Shown: positions 10,315 through 22,724, numbered from the stretch's first letter. The stretch: DNA of 64,000 nucleotides from Stenocarpella maydis (GCA_002270565.1 NQMI01000005.1:372001-436000), one strand, 5' to 3'. Numbers and translations are program-made. Notes: a model not told the origin generated them from the sequence alone.

Positions 10315-12077
10315 CTACCCACCCACCATGCCACTATTCCCAACGTCAATTTCCCGCCACAACTATTACCGAGCCCTCTTCTATTGGTATTGAGGAATCA
10401 TTAGAATCATCACTATCAGGCGATACAGCCCTAGCCTCAATTTAAGCCCTCTAAATAGCCTTAATATTAGTAAAAGTCTCATTTAGGTTAATTTGGATCT
10501 TCTTCCTTTAGATCTTTATATAGGCCTTAATTTTGCCGTATAGCTTCTCATTTTTTTAAGGATATTGCTAAGTTAAACTCTTTCTTATTATATCCCTTAA
10601 GAATTTTTCTAAAGAGTGCTTATTATATAGGGCTTAAGTATTTCTAGCGGGTATAATTAGCCATTATAGACCTTAACTCTTATAATTACTTAAGCATCTT
10701 AAAAATAATATTTAAGAGCTAATATTTAAACCTATATACTTCATTTTTATTAATAAAGCTATTTCTAATAGTAGATTCTTTAAAATTAGTTTCTATTTAG
10801 TAATTTTTAAGTATATAGTTGCCTAATAGTGCTCTTACTTAATTAACTAGCTACAACCCTGTTTTCCTCCACCCAGAATGAATATTTACTACTATAAATA
10901 CCTCTCCTTAGACCTTATAGTTGTAATAAAGGAATCTCTATTTAGCTATAATTATTAATATATTATAGGCTTTAAGAAGGTATAGATGTTTCTAGAATGC
11001 TTACTTAAGTAAGCTAAATATAGCTATATCTAAAGGCTATAAAATATATATTATATATACCAGTAAGAAGACTATATAAAATTTATAAAAGAAGCATTTT
11101 TATATAAAATCTATAGTAGTATAGGTATAGTATTTATTTATTAATTACTAATAAATGCTACTCATTTAGGTTAATTAGGTCTATTTAAGGGATAAAGACC
11201 TTCCTTAGCTCTATAATAGCTATTTCTTCCTCTATCTACCCCTTCTTTATAGCTATAAACTACTAGCCCTTAAGATCTTTAAGAGCTATAGGAAACTACT
11301 ATTGCTATATACCTTTCCCTTTAAAAATAATTAATAGAACTAGTACCCTCCCCTAGGCAATAATATACTCCAAGAAGGAGTTTCACGCTAGAGATTATAG
11401 TCCAATTAAGTAATTAGGCTTCCCTTTGCGTAGCTAAAGACAAGGGCTTGCTCTAAGTAAGCCTCTATAATTCCACCTTTATTAGCATTCTAATGGTTAG
11501 CTAGTTTAATAGACTTAATAATAGGTAGCTGGAGGAGGTTAAACCAAAACTCAATATTCTTCCTAATTAGCTACTTGAATCCTTAAGGCTTTAATATACT
11601 GATTCTTCCTTAATTAGAGCTCTAGGTAATAAGAAAGGAAGCCCTTAAGCTAAATCCTTCCAAGGGGAGGGTAGTCTTTATTTGGGAAGGCTAGGCAGGC
11701 TACTAGACCCTATAAATCATATTAGGTAAGGGCAAGCCCTAGATGACTCTGATTTATTATAAATAGAGCTAATAAATCCTCTTAATAGTTAGAAAGAAGC
11801 CTCTAAGGTAGGGCAGCCTCTTGCTAGCTTAATTTGCTATTAAGCCAATTGAATAATACAGTGCAAGGAATATACTAGGTCTTGGAGGCCCGCCTAATAG
11901 ATATACTATCCTTAATTATAATAATAGCGTTATAAACTTCTGCTTCTGAGTATTGCTTTATAATTGTATAATTAATATGTATATAAAGTTGGTAAGAAGA
12001 AAAAAGTCCCGTATTAAGATATTTAAGTTTTCCTAGAGGGTGGGTACAGATGCGTTTATACGCGTATGCGGATGTGG

Positions 12078-12121
12078 GGCGGCCGGAAGGGGGGCCCGGC
12101 CGGAAGCCGGGGCGATGATGT
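12078..12121 (-). repeat. pogo element right terminal inverted repeat
   Basis: Mirror of 10271-10314; TA follows directly. Confidence 0.9.
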
Positions 12122-12123
12122 TA

Positions 12124-13539
12124 TAAAAGATAGAGAAGAGAAGACCAGAGGTCTGCAGCCCTTAAATACCTGTAGGCAGCACTATCAATAGGTCTGTGAC
12201 TCACGCAGTCACTGTGGCCAACACAACTTCTACTTAGGAACTGGGTGAACTGAAAACGTGAGGGTGTTGGGGTTAAAATCTATAACTGCCTGCCTGTTGG
12301 TGAGCAAATCGAGAGGCTGTGTTTTGGCTGGGGCGATGGAAAGGGAAGTGAAGCGCTAAGCCTCAAGTTGGAAGCTTTGCTACCAAGGTACTCAGGCCCA
12401 CTGGCGAAAGAATCCATTGACGGTAAGATTCAATGAAAATCCAGCAAACATAACTAGGCATCTGTTGGACACAACAATAATATTGCCCTGACAACATAAC
12501 GGCATTTGAGCTCATGCTGGCACTTCCCGAAGAGCAATTTCAATCTCAGGAACGAATAGTCATTGCAACCTCCAAGCAGCCATACTGCCAGAAGCCAGAT
12601 GTAGAATATAATCCAAGCCGCTCTTTTTCAGGTGCATAATTTTTTGACTTAATCCCCATCCACCACCTGGGTACTACAAGTGCCCAGCATATCACCACGA
12701 AACGCATACCGCCCTGCGGCCTTTCTTGTCATGTTAAGGAGCATATGGATGATTGTGATACTACAGTAAGTACAAATGATCACATAATCAGGATGGCAAT
12801 GAATTGGAGTCCAACATTACCACCGAGTATGACTGATTGATGGTGATAGACTGCCCTGAAATAAACATTCCCGTCTACCCTAGATGTTGATTCTCTGATC
12901 CTCATCCCTGTCAACAAGGATATTGATAAATCACGCTCAAGAGCGATAATAGTGAAGGGTTTCTGGAGGGACTGACAATGAATTGTTGGGTAAATAGTGC
13001 TAGTGATTAATGGATGCGCCCATAATTTGCGCAGCCCGGTGACTAAATACATAGGTACATAGGCGGGTGGCGGTGATGTGTTTGGCACGGCGGGCCATGG
13101 GCCCATCAGATGTGGACGTAGGCTCCAGTATTTCAATATCCATGTAGGCCTGGAAGAATCTTGCAGGATTATTTCTATATAAGTCTTGACGTTTCCCCCC
13201 CCCCCCCCGCGGGGGTTCTATACGGGCCTGCTGAATCTCCTGACTCCTTCTTTTCTCCCACCCTTCCGCCAGCTGATTTTTTAATCTCATGTAGTTCGGT
13301 AACATTTCCGAGACTTCGTGACTGAAGACCCGAGTAAATTCTCCCATAATTCAGATAAACTAAGATTTGTTTCATTGTCGAATAAATATAATTATCCTAT
13401 CGGTCTAGGGCTGAGTTACACCCACTGGATCTAGCAACCATCTTGACATAACCCCGGAGCCTCTATACTTCAAACTTAGAGTTGGTTCGGACTGCAACCC
13501 ACAGTCAATGGACTTACTAACAGTACGACAAGAAAGTCC
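12124..13539. other. gene-free stretch
   Basis: No conserved coding region seen. A C-homopolymer (about 13195-13209) interrupts the longest minus-strand frame (13000-13347), which has no recognisable domain. The right part is the 3' flank of the LPMO gene. Confidence 0.4.
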
Positions 13540-14559
13540 TCAGCACTTCAAGGGAGCTGGCCCGGGGGGTTGATAGTTCGTAGGAACGGGGTAATAGATG
13601 TTCACCACCAGGCCGGGGTCGGTCGCTTTGTACGCCCCAGGGAAGGACACTTTGGTGGGATTTGCTGTCCCAGAACCACCAGAGATGTTGATCTGCGCGC
13701 ATGACAGATACAGCTGAGCACCGCCGACCGAGCTGGCCGAGTGGAGGGCGATGTGCTCTGCTCTGAGCAAGTACTCGCCGTCGGCGACACACTTGGGAAT
13801 TGGGATGTTCATGGTTGTTTTCCCTGTCGGTCAAGGTCAGAGAGGTCAAGCAATTCAACAAAGATATATACGTACCCTCAGATGGCCATGTTAAGCCATT
13901 TGAGGCGACCGTGGGGTAGTCTTGGTAGATCTTGAACCTAACAATGTGTTAGTTACATATTTTCTTGTCGGTCCGAGAGCCATGGTACCTGAACCCAACC
14001 GCGCCAGAAAGGAAACACAAAATAACTTACCAATTTGCCCCAGATCCATCATACGTTGCAGCAGTCTGACCTGATGGAACCTTTGCCAGCCATGCGGAGA
14101 ATGGTCCGGGGTGAGAGATGCTCGACTTGATGTTATAAGCTACGGACGAGCCAGCTTGGACGTTGACAGTTGTGGCGCCCTCGTTTCCGGGAGAGAGTTG
14201 GTAGCAGGTCATGGCGGAGGATGAGACGTCTGTCACCGGGCCATTGGACTGATAGTTTGCTGTCTTGCGTACGTTGGCCCAGTCGACCTATGTGGAGACT
14301 TCGTCAGTATTATTTGTGGTCGGCAGGTACAAATGCAGACTCCAGGGAAACCTTATACTTGGTATCAGAAGGGCGCGATGTCCCCTCAAATCATCTACAT
14401 AACTTTATCCAAGAAATATTCGACTTCAAAATTCATAGCCTGGTGAAGGAATGGGTCATAACTGTTAAACTAGCTCACCCCGCTATTGATAGAAGGCAAT
14501 GTGTAATGCGCTTCGGCCACAGCAGCCGCAAGGGCTACAATAGAGAGCAAAAACTTCAT
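13540..14559 (-). CDS. AA9 lytic polysaccharide monooxygenase (formerly GH61)
   Basis: Copper enzyme that oxidatively cleaves crystalline cellulose or related glucans outside the cell. Four exons: 14479-14559, 14031-14287, 13876-13937 and 13540-13823, joining in phase to 227 residues. A 17-residue signal peptide (MKFLLSIVALAAAVAEA) is followed directly by His18 (HYTLPS), the mature N-terminal His of the copper brace. His86 in SISHPGPF is the second copper His. The C-terminal AQLYLSCAQI block matches the family's Gln/Tyr motif near the axial Tyr. Four Cys-bearing segments fit the usual disulphides. There is no cellulose-binding module, so this is a single-domain enzyme of usual length. All introns are GT-AG. 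Substrate specificity cannot be read from sequence alone. Confidence 0.93.
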
Positions 14560-16553
14560 GTTGATCCGAATGACACTTGGGGGGTCGACTATACGTGGTT
14601 TGGAATATTTTCTCTGCTTGGCTTGTCTCTTGATAGACAAGTCGGGCACCGTAGGAGAGAGCGAGGACCATCGGACTATCTTATATCAATCAGTCTCTAA
14701 AATCCCTCTTTCATCGTCGCTAAGTCATGTTCCGTACACCTGAAGTAGCCTATTCGATGTTTGTGCTTTTGGCCATGTTATTTCGGCAACCCGTAGGTGG
14801 CTACACACTTGCTGGGTAAATGGCAACCCTGGTGACCTCAGGCCGGTTAAATTCGTTGTGTGGCTCTGGGACCAACGGCAGTCCTGGTATATATTAATAC
14901 CAGATGGTTATTGGTGGTATAACACCGCGGCCGACTCAGTTTGGGAGCTTAATGCGGCTCATGGTTTCCGAATGGACGGTCTTGGTGTGTGCTACCATGA
15001 GTCGGCAAGACTGCCGAGCATCGCGTCCCGAGAACGTGGCGCGGTTGAGAAGCCACTCCCCTGTTCATTAGAGGTCCATCCATGATTGCTGTGGCTGGAT
15101 ATGCATGGGCTAGTACTAGTGAACAGGGACAGTGGCGATCTCTAGAGCTGTCGCAGATAGGGAGCAGCATCTATTCACTGAGATAATCTCAGAGAGGAAC
15201 ACTTAAAAGCGCCTCCTTTTTGACTTGTGATAAGCAGGTGAAACTTCACCCACCCGCCAGCCTTGAGCCAACCTGGACCGCTGGTGGTGTTGGTTCGTCG
15301 CTGTGTCTCATCCGGAGACCAGAAAGGGCACCTGCATTTTATCTCCCCTCGGCCAATCGTTCTCGTCATCACTCAATGCCTTCGCCCTGGGCAGCTACTG
15401 TAAACTCAAATGTCTCCATTAATTTGTCCGAGACAATGCGAAAATTGCCAACCCTGCCTGAAATACCTTCGTCGTTCTGATGGGCTGGCTTATCCCGGAT
15501 CTGTGGAACGGAGGCTCCCCTCCGCACCACATTTATTCACTATCGCATTACAAACGACGGTGTGCGAGATGTGTGCGTGGACTTTTTTTGACCGACTTTT
15601 CTGAGTAATCCCTACCCACAAGACATCGACGTTAATCAGTTTTCTGGTTACATGATCACGTTGAAGGCTTCTTTCTCGCCCCCGACCAAATTCATCGGAA
15701 GATTGAAAAATCGCCAACATCGAACCTAGCCTTGGCCTGATGGCTTAGATTTTTCTGGATGATGAGAAAATTTAATTGGCAGAAAAAGGAATATTCTTTA
15801 ACTTCACGAAACCTGGTCGCCCAGAGTCTGTCGTCGAAAGGGGAAACCTGCCAGACGGCGCACACGGTGTTGCCGTTGCACCCATTTCGTATTATTACAG
15901 CGCCACGAAATTTTGCCCTATGCTTCATTACCATAAGCCTGAGCACTTTATGGCTTTCCAGGACAAAATTACAGTCTCTAGAAACATCCACTGGCGCCGT
16001 CTCGAGGGGCTTTGTTGTTCTTGCACACTCCGTCTCCTCAATGGAATGCACCAAGCCTTTTCCTCAATTTGAAAGTCCTGTAATGATCCCATGAGCCAAA
16101 TTTTGGGGCACCTAGTCAACTTCTAAACAGGGGCTTGTATCTTTTGTGACCAAGCATCCGAAACTTGCTTCGGACAAGTCGTCATCAGCGGGAAATTCTA
16201 GCATCTGGCGGCCTGTACCACTCACGGAAATGAACGTCCAACATAGTTAATGGCCGCATATCCACGCCGACGATTGATTCTAGTGTAAGATTTTCATACA
16301 AACAGAATATATAGGGCATGGATACCTGCCCACAGACAAAATGTACATGACTGATTTAGGCCATTCACCGAGTACCTACCTAGGCAGGTAGGCTGCAGCT
16401 GCATCTATGTTCGAAACCTAAATTCAAAGTCTTCACATATCACTATACCCCATCATAGAGTCCTTTGGGCACATGAACTATTGCTAATCAACCAAGTCAG
16501 GATCAAAGTTAGCTGAGCGTCTCATAATACTGTGAATCACGTTACGATGCCTC
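14560..16553. other. intergenic, divergent from nothing recognisable
   Basis: About 2 kb between the LPMO start and the dehydrogenase stop. Short overlapping frames on both strands have no domain, signal peptide or splice structure. CCTACCTAGGCAGGTAGG-like short repeats occur near 16375-16395. Nothing is supported. Confidence 0.45.
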
Positions 16554-17622
16554 TTAATCCGCATTCTTGCCTGCCTCTTTCTCTGCCCCCTTGCGGCGTC
16601 CCGGGGCCGCCTGCTCTGCTTGGTGCTTTAGAATTGCTTTCAGGACCTAGAGGGTAATAAGCCACCTGTTCCATAACGGACAGACCGAAAAATAAACACG
16701 CGAGACGACGGAGGGGGGAAACCAACCGTATCCACACCAACCTCGTCCGCAACGCTGTCGGCCACCTTCATGAATGCATCTTCCACTTCCCAAAACCTAC
16801 CTTGCCGCGAATAAATATTCTGCCCATGCCTCTTACCGTCCGCCATCAAAAGCACGACACTCCTGGCGACAGCCTCGGGGTCTTGCATCAGCCGACTGTA
16901 ACCAACATCCGCGGGCGACAACGAGTTGAGCATTGCCGTACGAGTCCAGGACGGCGAGACACAGTTGATCCGGATATTTCCCGGGTGATCAGAAAGGCCA
17001 GGTACCATGCCACGCATGAATCCGAGGACACCATGTTTGGACATCATGTAGTCTGTGCAGCGGACCCGCATGAAGACTGTGGCGCTGGCTGCGAGGACGA
17101 TCGAGCCTTCCGAGGGAGACTGGCGCCTCATGTGGTACAGACCCAAGTAGGCGGTATTGATGGTTCCCACGAGGTTGATATCCAAAGTGGCGACGGAGGG
17201 CTCCTGAAGCTCTCCTGATTCGGGGTCGAAGGTCTCGGTCAGGTAGTTTGCTCGAAAGCCACTGATCCCGGCGGCGGCGAACACGTGGTCGATTCTCTTG
17301 TGCTGGGTGACTGCGGCGTCGAAGAGGGATTTGAGAGAGCTCCAGTCGCCGATGTCCGTGGTAACGTGCGTCAGATGTGCACCGTGTTTGGCGGACCATG
17401 CTCCTGGGAGGGGATTTAGGTCGCCGACGACGACTGATGCCCCAAGCTCCAGCAGCAGAGACGCCGTTGAGAGGCCGATGCCCGACGAGCCCCCTGAAAT
17501 ATTCTAAACCATTGCCTCCGGAAAACAGGTTGAGTAAACGAAGAGCACAACTTACCGGTTACCACGACAACCTTTCCAGACAGCCCGACCAAGTCTTCCC
17601 GTTCGATGGTGAAATCATCCAT
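16554..17622 (-). CDS. short-chain dehydrogenase/reductase (SDR)
   Basis: NAD(P)-dependent oxidoreductase of the classical SDR family. Three exons: 17556-17622, 16727-17493 and 16554-16646, giving 308 residues. Splicing of the first intron restores the cofactor motif TGGSSGIG. Later come a DIGD-type acidic loop, FAAAGISG in place of the usual NAG motif, and the catalytic YMMSK (YxxxK) preceded by Ser in ASATVF. The last intron starts GTTGGT and joins a Lys/Ala-rich tail ending EAGKNAD; without it the frame runs into a non-conserved end. Substrate unknown. The next intact gene upstream is a glycosyltransferase in the opposite orientation about 1.4 kb away, which might suggest shared metabolism but proves nothing. 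Confidence 0.88.
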
Positions 17623-18217
17623 CCTCAATATTGCCAACCAGCTTTAAAATGACAACAGAATGTATTTGCCCAGCAACCGAAACACCCGGTTTCAGCACGT
17701 TAGCTCAGGCCAAGCCAGTAACAATTATTGCAAGACGGGAACTGGGAACCGATTGGAGCGTAATGACCTGGGGTTCATATACTACTTCGTGCAGCGGTCT
17801 AGCCACTAGCAGACGTGACCAGCCAGCCACGGGTTGCAGGACGCCTTAGCATGTTAAATTCTGTGATATGTAGGAAGTCCCGTGGTGGAAGGCGTTGCTA
17901 CGTTGCAAAAAGCTCATGCATATGCACCTCTTGCTCATACATAAGTGACTGACTCCTCAATGAAGCTATTTTACTTAGCGTTTTATCTTGCAGTCATCTA
18001 ATAAACACAATGGATTCAAACCTTGCATGACAGTCAGGTGCGTGGACGTAGGAACATTATCTGCCAAGTTGTCCATGCATACATAGCACTACCGTGATTC
18101 CGTGATTCCGAGGTTACACCATACCTCCATGACATTATCGTGCTTACCAAGGCGGCCGAATAGTGTAGATAGCCCCATGCACCGTGATTCCACATACAGG
18201 GCTAACCACGCAGCAGA
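17623..18217. other. intergenic
   Basis: No coding region supported; upstream region of the SDR gene. Confidence 0.4.
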
Positions 18218-18583
18218 CTAAACCCCCCACCCACCGGGGGGTTTCTTTAGAACAAGAAACCTCCTTACACATGTCCAGACATCCAGATGGGCCGGGTATT
18301 GTATACGCCCAGTTGGTGACAGACATGGCACCGACAGTCCTGTACTGCCCTGTGTGAAATGTACGTATTCCAAAATATGCAATGGGTTTATGGGATAATG
18401 TGTGGTTATCTTCATATTCACTCCAAGTTCTGTTGTAGTGAACTGTGAAAGGCGAACGGCTTGTTGTTGACCTTGAGCTGGAGGGAGGATCTTGACTTCC
18501 CATGGTCTCACATGTTCAGCCCCAACCCGAACACCAATGTATGAGACGATTCGATTGATGATTTCTTGAGGGAGGCGGTCCAT
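18218..18583 (-). pseudogene. F-box protein remnant
   Basis: From the ATG at 18581-18583 the first residues, MDRLPQEIINRIVSYIG, are a clear F-box start (LPxEIxxxIxxYL). Instead of the remaining F-box helices the frame then runs into about 100 residues of unrelated character and stops. No downstream exon that restores the domain was found. Most likely a truncated copy of the large fungal F-box family; an unrecognised intron after codon 18 is the alternative. Confidence 0.4.
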
Positions 18584-18993
18584 GGCCACCAGAGACTTGA
18601 CACGAGACGTGTGGGCTGCAGATTATTTCCAGATGTCTAGTGGTAACCAAGGGAACGAACACCGAGGTTCGATGTTGATTTGGGGAAATTGGCGTGACTA
18701 AGCACATGTAGCTATTGTTTTAATATAATATTTGCTGTATTGATTACAATTACATTTTTTATTCTACAAACACATTTCAAAATGAATCTTTTAAAATACA
18801 TATATTAAGAAGAAAGGTTATAAGATAATACATATGGGGCCCCTAAGGCCGTGGTCAGGGATGAGCTGCTTGGAATGAGCGGTAGCTGCTTTTCTCCACC
18901 CCCCCCCCTCCTGCTAAATAACCACTGCAAATGCGATGTCATGAACCCTGAAGACATCACCCACCCAGCGACCTACTGTCAAGTCCGAGGAAA
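18584..18993. other. promoter region of the glycosyltransferase
   Basis: Contains a 120-base AT-rich patch (18715-18835) and a C-run near 18898-18910; no gene. Confidence 0.4.
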
Positions 18994-20388
18994 ATGACCG
19001 TCTCCAACGACCACCAACAGCATGTCCAGCGACCAGCCCAGATCCTCTTCACCTGCCATCCCCTGACAGGCCACATCACACCTGCGCTGCGCGTGGCCTC
19101 GGAGCTGCACCGCCGAGGGTGGCCCGTCTCGTTCCTGGGCCCCACCACGCATCAGCACCGCATCTCCGCCTCGGGCGTGAGCTTCATCCCCCTGCAGGCC
19201 GAGGCAGACATCGACGACCTGCTTTACTACTCCCCCGACAACCCGGAGCCGCCGGTGCCGTCGTACCACTCGTTGCCGTGGCATGAGCGTGCCCTCGTCG
19301 ACCTTGAGAAGCACTGCCTCGAGCCCATCCCGGCGCAGTGGCGATGCCTGAAGGGGGCGCTGGCCAGCCTGCAGGAACGCAGCCCTGATCTCCCCGTCCT
19401 TGTCATATCAGAGGCCTTCTTCCATGGCGTCTTGCCTCTTTACTTTGGTGCGCCTTTGCCAGACAGCGTCAGGCGGCCCAGGACGCTGTGCCTGTCAGTC
19501 ACCCCGCCGGCGATCCGCAGCATCGACCTCCCTCCCTTCGGCTACCCCCTGCCCTTCTCCCGTTCCCCGGAAGGGAGGGCACGCAACGCCCAGATCTGGG
19601 ACTTCTTCGCCGACAGGACCTCGCCCCTCAAGAAACTATTTGACGCGAGGCTCGCCGAGGCCGGCGCGACGCACTTCCCCGCGGGCCCCATCCTCGAGGG
19701 CGTCAACTACACGAGCCACGACGCCATCCTGCAGGTCGGCGTCCCCAGCTTCGAGTACCCGCGCAGCGACTGGCCGCCCCACTTCCGGTTCCTGGGCTTC
19801 CTCCCGCTGGCGGTCCCCCCGCCCGGGGGGTATGCGAACCTGCCGGGCTGGTGGGGCGAGATGACCGGCACCGCGAGGAAGGTCGTCGTCGTGGCCCAGG
19901 GGACAGTCGAGACGGACCCCAACGACCTGATTATCCCGACCATCGAGGCGCTGCGGGGGCGTGATGATGTGCTGGTCGTGGCCGTTATGGGCCGCAAGGG
20001 CGCGGCTCTCCCAGCTGGCTTTGATGCGCCTCCTGGTGCGCTTGTTACTGATTATCTTCATTACGATGCCGTGCTGCCCTACGCCGACGTCTGGGTGCAC
20101 AACGGCGGGTATGGGGCAATCACTCACGGGATCGCCCATGGAGTGCCGATGGTGGTTGCCGGTGAGGGTCAGGATAAGCCCGAGAACGTGAGGAGGGTCC
20201 GTTACTCGGGCATCGGGGTTGGCCTTGGGACACCGAGACCTGGCGTTGAGAACTTGAGGGTAAGCTTAGACGCGGTACTGGGCGATGCAAGATTCAAGAC
20301 TAGAGTAGAGGTCCTTAGACAGGAGACGGAAGATCTAGACTGCTTTAGGCGCGTCGAAGAGGCCATTCTGGAAAGCTGTAGTAAATAG
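18994..20388 (+). CDS. family 1 UDP-glycosyltransferase-like protein
   Basis: Single-exon frame of 464 residues from the ATG at 18994. It resembles macrolide/sterol-type GT1 enzymes, which transfer sugar from a nucleotide sugar to small lipophilic acceptors. The N-terminal acceptor half starts with ILFTCHPLTGHITPALRVA, whose HPLTGH carries the usual catalytic His (His27). The C-terminal nucleotide-sugar half contains VVVVAQGTVETD and the donor signature VHNGGYGAITHGIAHGVP followed by GEGQDKPENV, the place of the Asp/Glu-Gln pair that contacts the sugar. There is no signal peptide or membrane segment, so it is probably cytosolic. GC is high. It could modify a secondary metabolite, but no biosynthetic backbone gene is present in the window. 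Confidence 0.88.
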   Translation: MTVSNDHQQHVQRPAQILFTCHPLTGHITPALRVASELHRRGWPVSFLGPTTHQHRISASGVSFIPLQAEADIDDLLYYSPDNPEPPVPSYHSLPWHERALVDLEKHCLEPIPAQWRCLKGALASLQERSPDLPVLVISEAFFHGVLPLYFGAPLPDSVRRPRTLCLSVTPPAIRSIDLPPFGYPLPFSRSPEGRARNAQIWDFFADRTSPLKKLFDARLAEAGATHFPAGPILEGVNYTSHDAILQVGVPSFEYPRSDWPPHFRFLGFLPLAVPPPGGYANLPGWWGEMTGTARKVVVVAQGTVETDPNDLIIPTIEALRGRDDVLVVAVMGRKGAALPAGFDAPPGALVTDYLHYDAVLPYADVWVHNGGYGAITHGIAHGVPMVVAGEGQDKPENVRRVRYSGIGVGLGTPRPGVENLRVSLDAVLGDARFKTRVEVLRQETEDLDCFRRVEEAILESCSK

Positions 20389-20424
20389 TTGATGATCAAT
20401 ATGTACTGCCCTAATAGAATCCTA

Positions 20425-22703
20425 TTATACAACATTCGAATTATTGCTATTTCCCAATCGACCCATCGGTATATTCTGGGGTACTGCACTCCCGTTTGCA
20501 GCCACCGTCTTTCTCGCCTGTCTCAAGTTGAATCTTGTCCAGTCACCTAGAGGTTTCCAGCTCGATGTGGTTCCAGCTGAGAGCTCAACAAGTCTCATAT
20601 ACCAGGGCCATTTGAGCACAATTGAAAAGATGAGCAGAAGCCCTGCGAGTAGGGACACAACCACCCCAGCCACATTACCAGCGGTCGCCACTACCCCGTC
20701 TATGCTGAAAATGGAGGCTGTAGTAGAGAATATGCCCAGAAACTACAACTGGATCAGAGACGAGGCATTATCGACCGGTTTGTGATGAACTTACCGAGGC
20801 AGAGATAGTGAGAGCAGTTATTAGCACCGCATTCTCATGTTGTAGGTTGGCAATGGCGTTGGAGTCCATTTGGAGGCCTTTTTCCAGCTGTGGTCCAAAA
20901 GAAGCGTTTTAGTGCCTTTCATTTACTGCCTCTGACGAATAATTTAACTTTGTGGAAAGCTCGCATACCTTCTGTAAGAGGTCCTGAAGAAGGTCTCGCT
21001 GGTGGTCAAGGTTCTTCTGCAGCATTTGCAAATCTTCGACTTCTCTGGTGATTTCTGATATCAACATGGCAGGGGTCCGCCTCCTCCCAGGCAGGTTCTC
21101 CAAGTTTGAGAAGTAGGCGAGTTCGACGTCAATGAACCTCTTACACGCATCCACCGTCAGCGAAATCTGGTAAGACATTTGATGCAGCAGTCGTGTTGTC
21201 CTGTCGAAGAACATCTGTGTTTCCTTGTTCAGGACATCATCTGCCGGGCCTTGGCGGTGCTCTGGTTCTGAGAGCAGGTCGTCGTGAGTCTGGGGGCAAT
21301 TCTGTGAGCAGTGATATCATAAACAGGCAACAAGACATTATAATCGACCGTCCTCGCCGCAAACTGAGACGTACATTCGGCTCGATCCTCTGCAGAATAC
21401 GGAAGACAGTATTTTGCCACTCTCGATTCACTTGCTTGACCCTGGCTTCTAGCACTTGGAGAAAATACTCTCGCGGTCTCCACACGGGAGGCTCAGCCTC
21501 GCTCTGGCCTTCGGTCAGAGGGTCGAGTCTGGCTCCGAGTTGCACCTGATTAATATAGTGTTCCACACTTTCTTGATTTCCGGCGCCCTTGTAATATGTA
21601 TCGACGAAGGCATAAGCAGTCCAGGACCAGTGGTCGACTCCCGTAACTAGTACGGAGATCTGTGCTTCATATATGCATTCATCTGAGCCTGATGATTCGG
21701 TAGGAAACGGGGCCAGTTCGAGGAATCGCAGGTCACCTGTTCGTCTTAGTGGCTTGCTGTTGCTTTTGAGTCGTCCATCTTTCACAAGCTCTGACCCCTT
21801 TTTGTAGGCATAAAATGGAAGGTGAAACTCCAGTGCGAAGTTCTGAAACCCGCTTGTCTGTTCACGCCTTTAACATGCGATAGTGTTTCAAGCTGCACTT
21901 GGATGCTCTTACAGGTACCTGAACTCCAACGTGCGTTTTGAGCTCTAAATATCGGTATATGAAGTCACGAAGGAACGCAGCCTGGAAACTCGGCGCAGTA
22001 GAGATGATAGCAAGCATACACCATTTGTCGATGTCGGTGACATATCTGAGCAGCAGGGATCAGTATAGAACATTTTAAGTAAGGGCTCAGGCAACTGACA
22101 CTAGGCGGCGATCTGCGTCCACTTTATGAGCACTTCTCTGGATGTGGGCTGAAGGAGCGGCGGCGCCGGCGGCGGCAACGGCGGCGACTGTACCTACGGT
22201 GAAGTCGAAGGTCGCATTATATCTCTGTAGAATGATGATTAATAGGAGAAGTCGTCATAGAAACGATGCGCGAACATCCACACCTTCTTGCGTAGCGCCT
22301 CAAAGAGCCCACTTGTGCTGAGAGCTCCGTCATGGTAGCGTCTGCGACAAGTTCCTTTGGGGTTTTGTCTCACCCCATCGTCATTTCGCTCGTCTAGAAG
22401 CACCATGTGCTTTTGCAAGCATGTGTCGTTCCCGGCCACTAATATCGAAAAGTCCGCCGGCGAACAGAATTGTCGAATCGGCACTGCTTGGTACAGTACA
22501 GGCCCGGCATCGTCGAAGATCTCGCCAAGAAACTGCGAAAGAATCTCATCCGTTTCTTGGGGAGCATCAACTTCTTGGTCGTTTTGTGCCCAGAATGGCC
22601 TGTTCTGTTCACTTCGAGACTGCGTTTGGGGTGTGGCAAAATCTGGGTTCCATTCATACCCGACGTGGGCAGCCACATTGCTGTTTTGTCTTGTGCGCTC
22701 CAT
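20425..22703 (-). CDS. fungal membrane protein of the CorA-like hypothetical family
   Basis: Seven exons (22284-22703, 22100-22224, 21919-22045, 21375-21842, 20969-21301, 20795-20887, 20425-20742) join in phase to 627 residues from the ATG at 22703. The central part has the family block VTGVDHWSWTAYAFVDTY and, further on, DPLTEG and WRPREYFLQVLE. It is followed by a long helical, coiled-coil-prone segment (ITREVEDLQMLQKNLDHQ) and two hydrophobic stretches (FLGIFSTTASIFSI and VAGVVVSLLAGLLLIFSIVL), the layout of CorA-type C-termini, though no GMN loop is seen. Function unknown; ion transport is only an analogy. The same frame continues upstream past a TAG (22722-22724) into a zinc-finger module, so the annotated start may truncate an ancestral protein. 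Confidence 0.7.
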
Positions 22704-22724
22704 CACCTTCCGAACAGCGGTCTA

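Larger units (their letters stand above)
10271..12121 (-). mobile_element. RIP-inactivated pogo/Tc1-mariner-type transposon
   Basis: A 44-base inverted repeat (10271-10314 and 12078-12121) has one mismatch and begins ACATCRTCGCCCCGG. It is very GC-rich and contains the direct repeat CTTCCGGCCG twice. TA dinucleotides flank both ends (10269-10270 and 12122-12123), the expected duplication. The interior is about two-thirds AT. Read on the minus strand with stops ignored, it shows pogo-family DDE landmarks: a block like NANKGGIIEAYLEQALV (active copies have NxDEGGI.EG), an FLKGK block (IFKGK) and a following block resembling QQWFP..L. Stops and Asn replace expected Gln and Asp. The copy is dead. 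Confidence 0.85.

Noticed and set aside
13000..13347. 115-residue minus-strand frame starting with ATG
   Set aside because: It runs through a C homopolymer that creates an artificial Pro/Gly stretch and shows no recognisable domain or splice support.
15742..16119. Overlapping frames of about 100-120 residues on both strands
   Set aside because: No domain or splice signal support; coding on both strands cannot both be real and neither is recognisable.
20707..20717. Alternative last-exon acceptor (CTACAG at 20718) in the membrane-protein gene
   Set aside because: It breaks the frame; the TGTAG acceptor 25 bases earlier in transcript order restores an in-phase hydrophobic segment, so no frameshift is needed.
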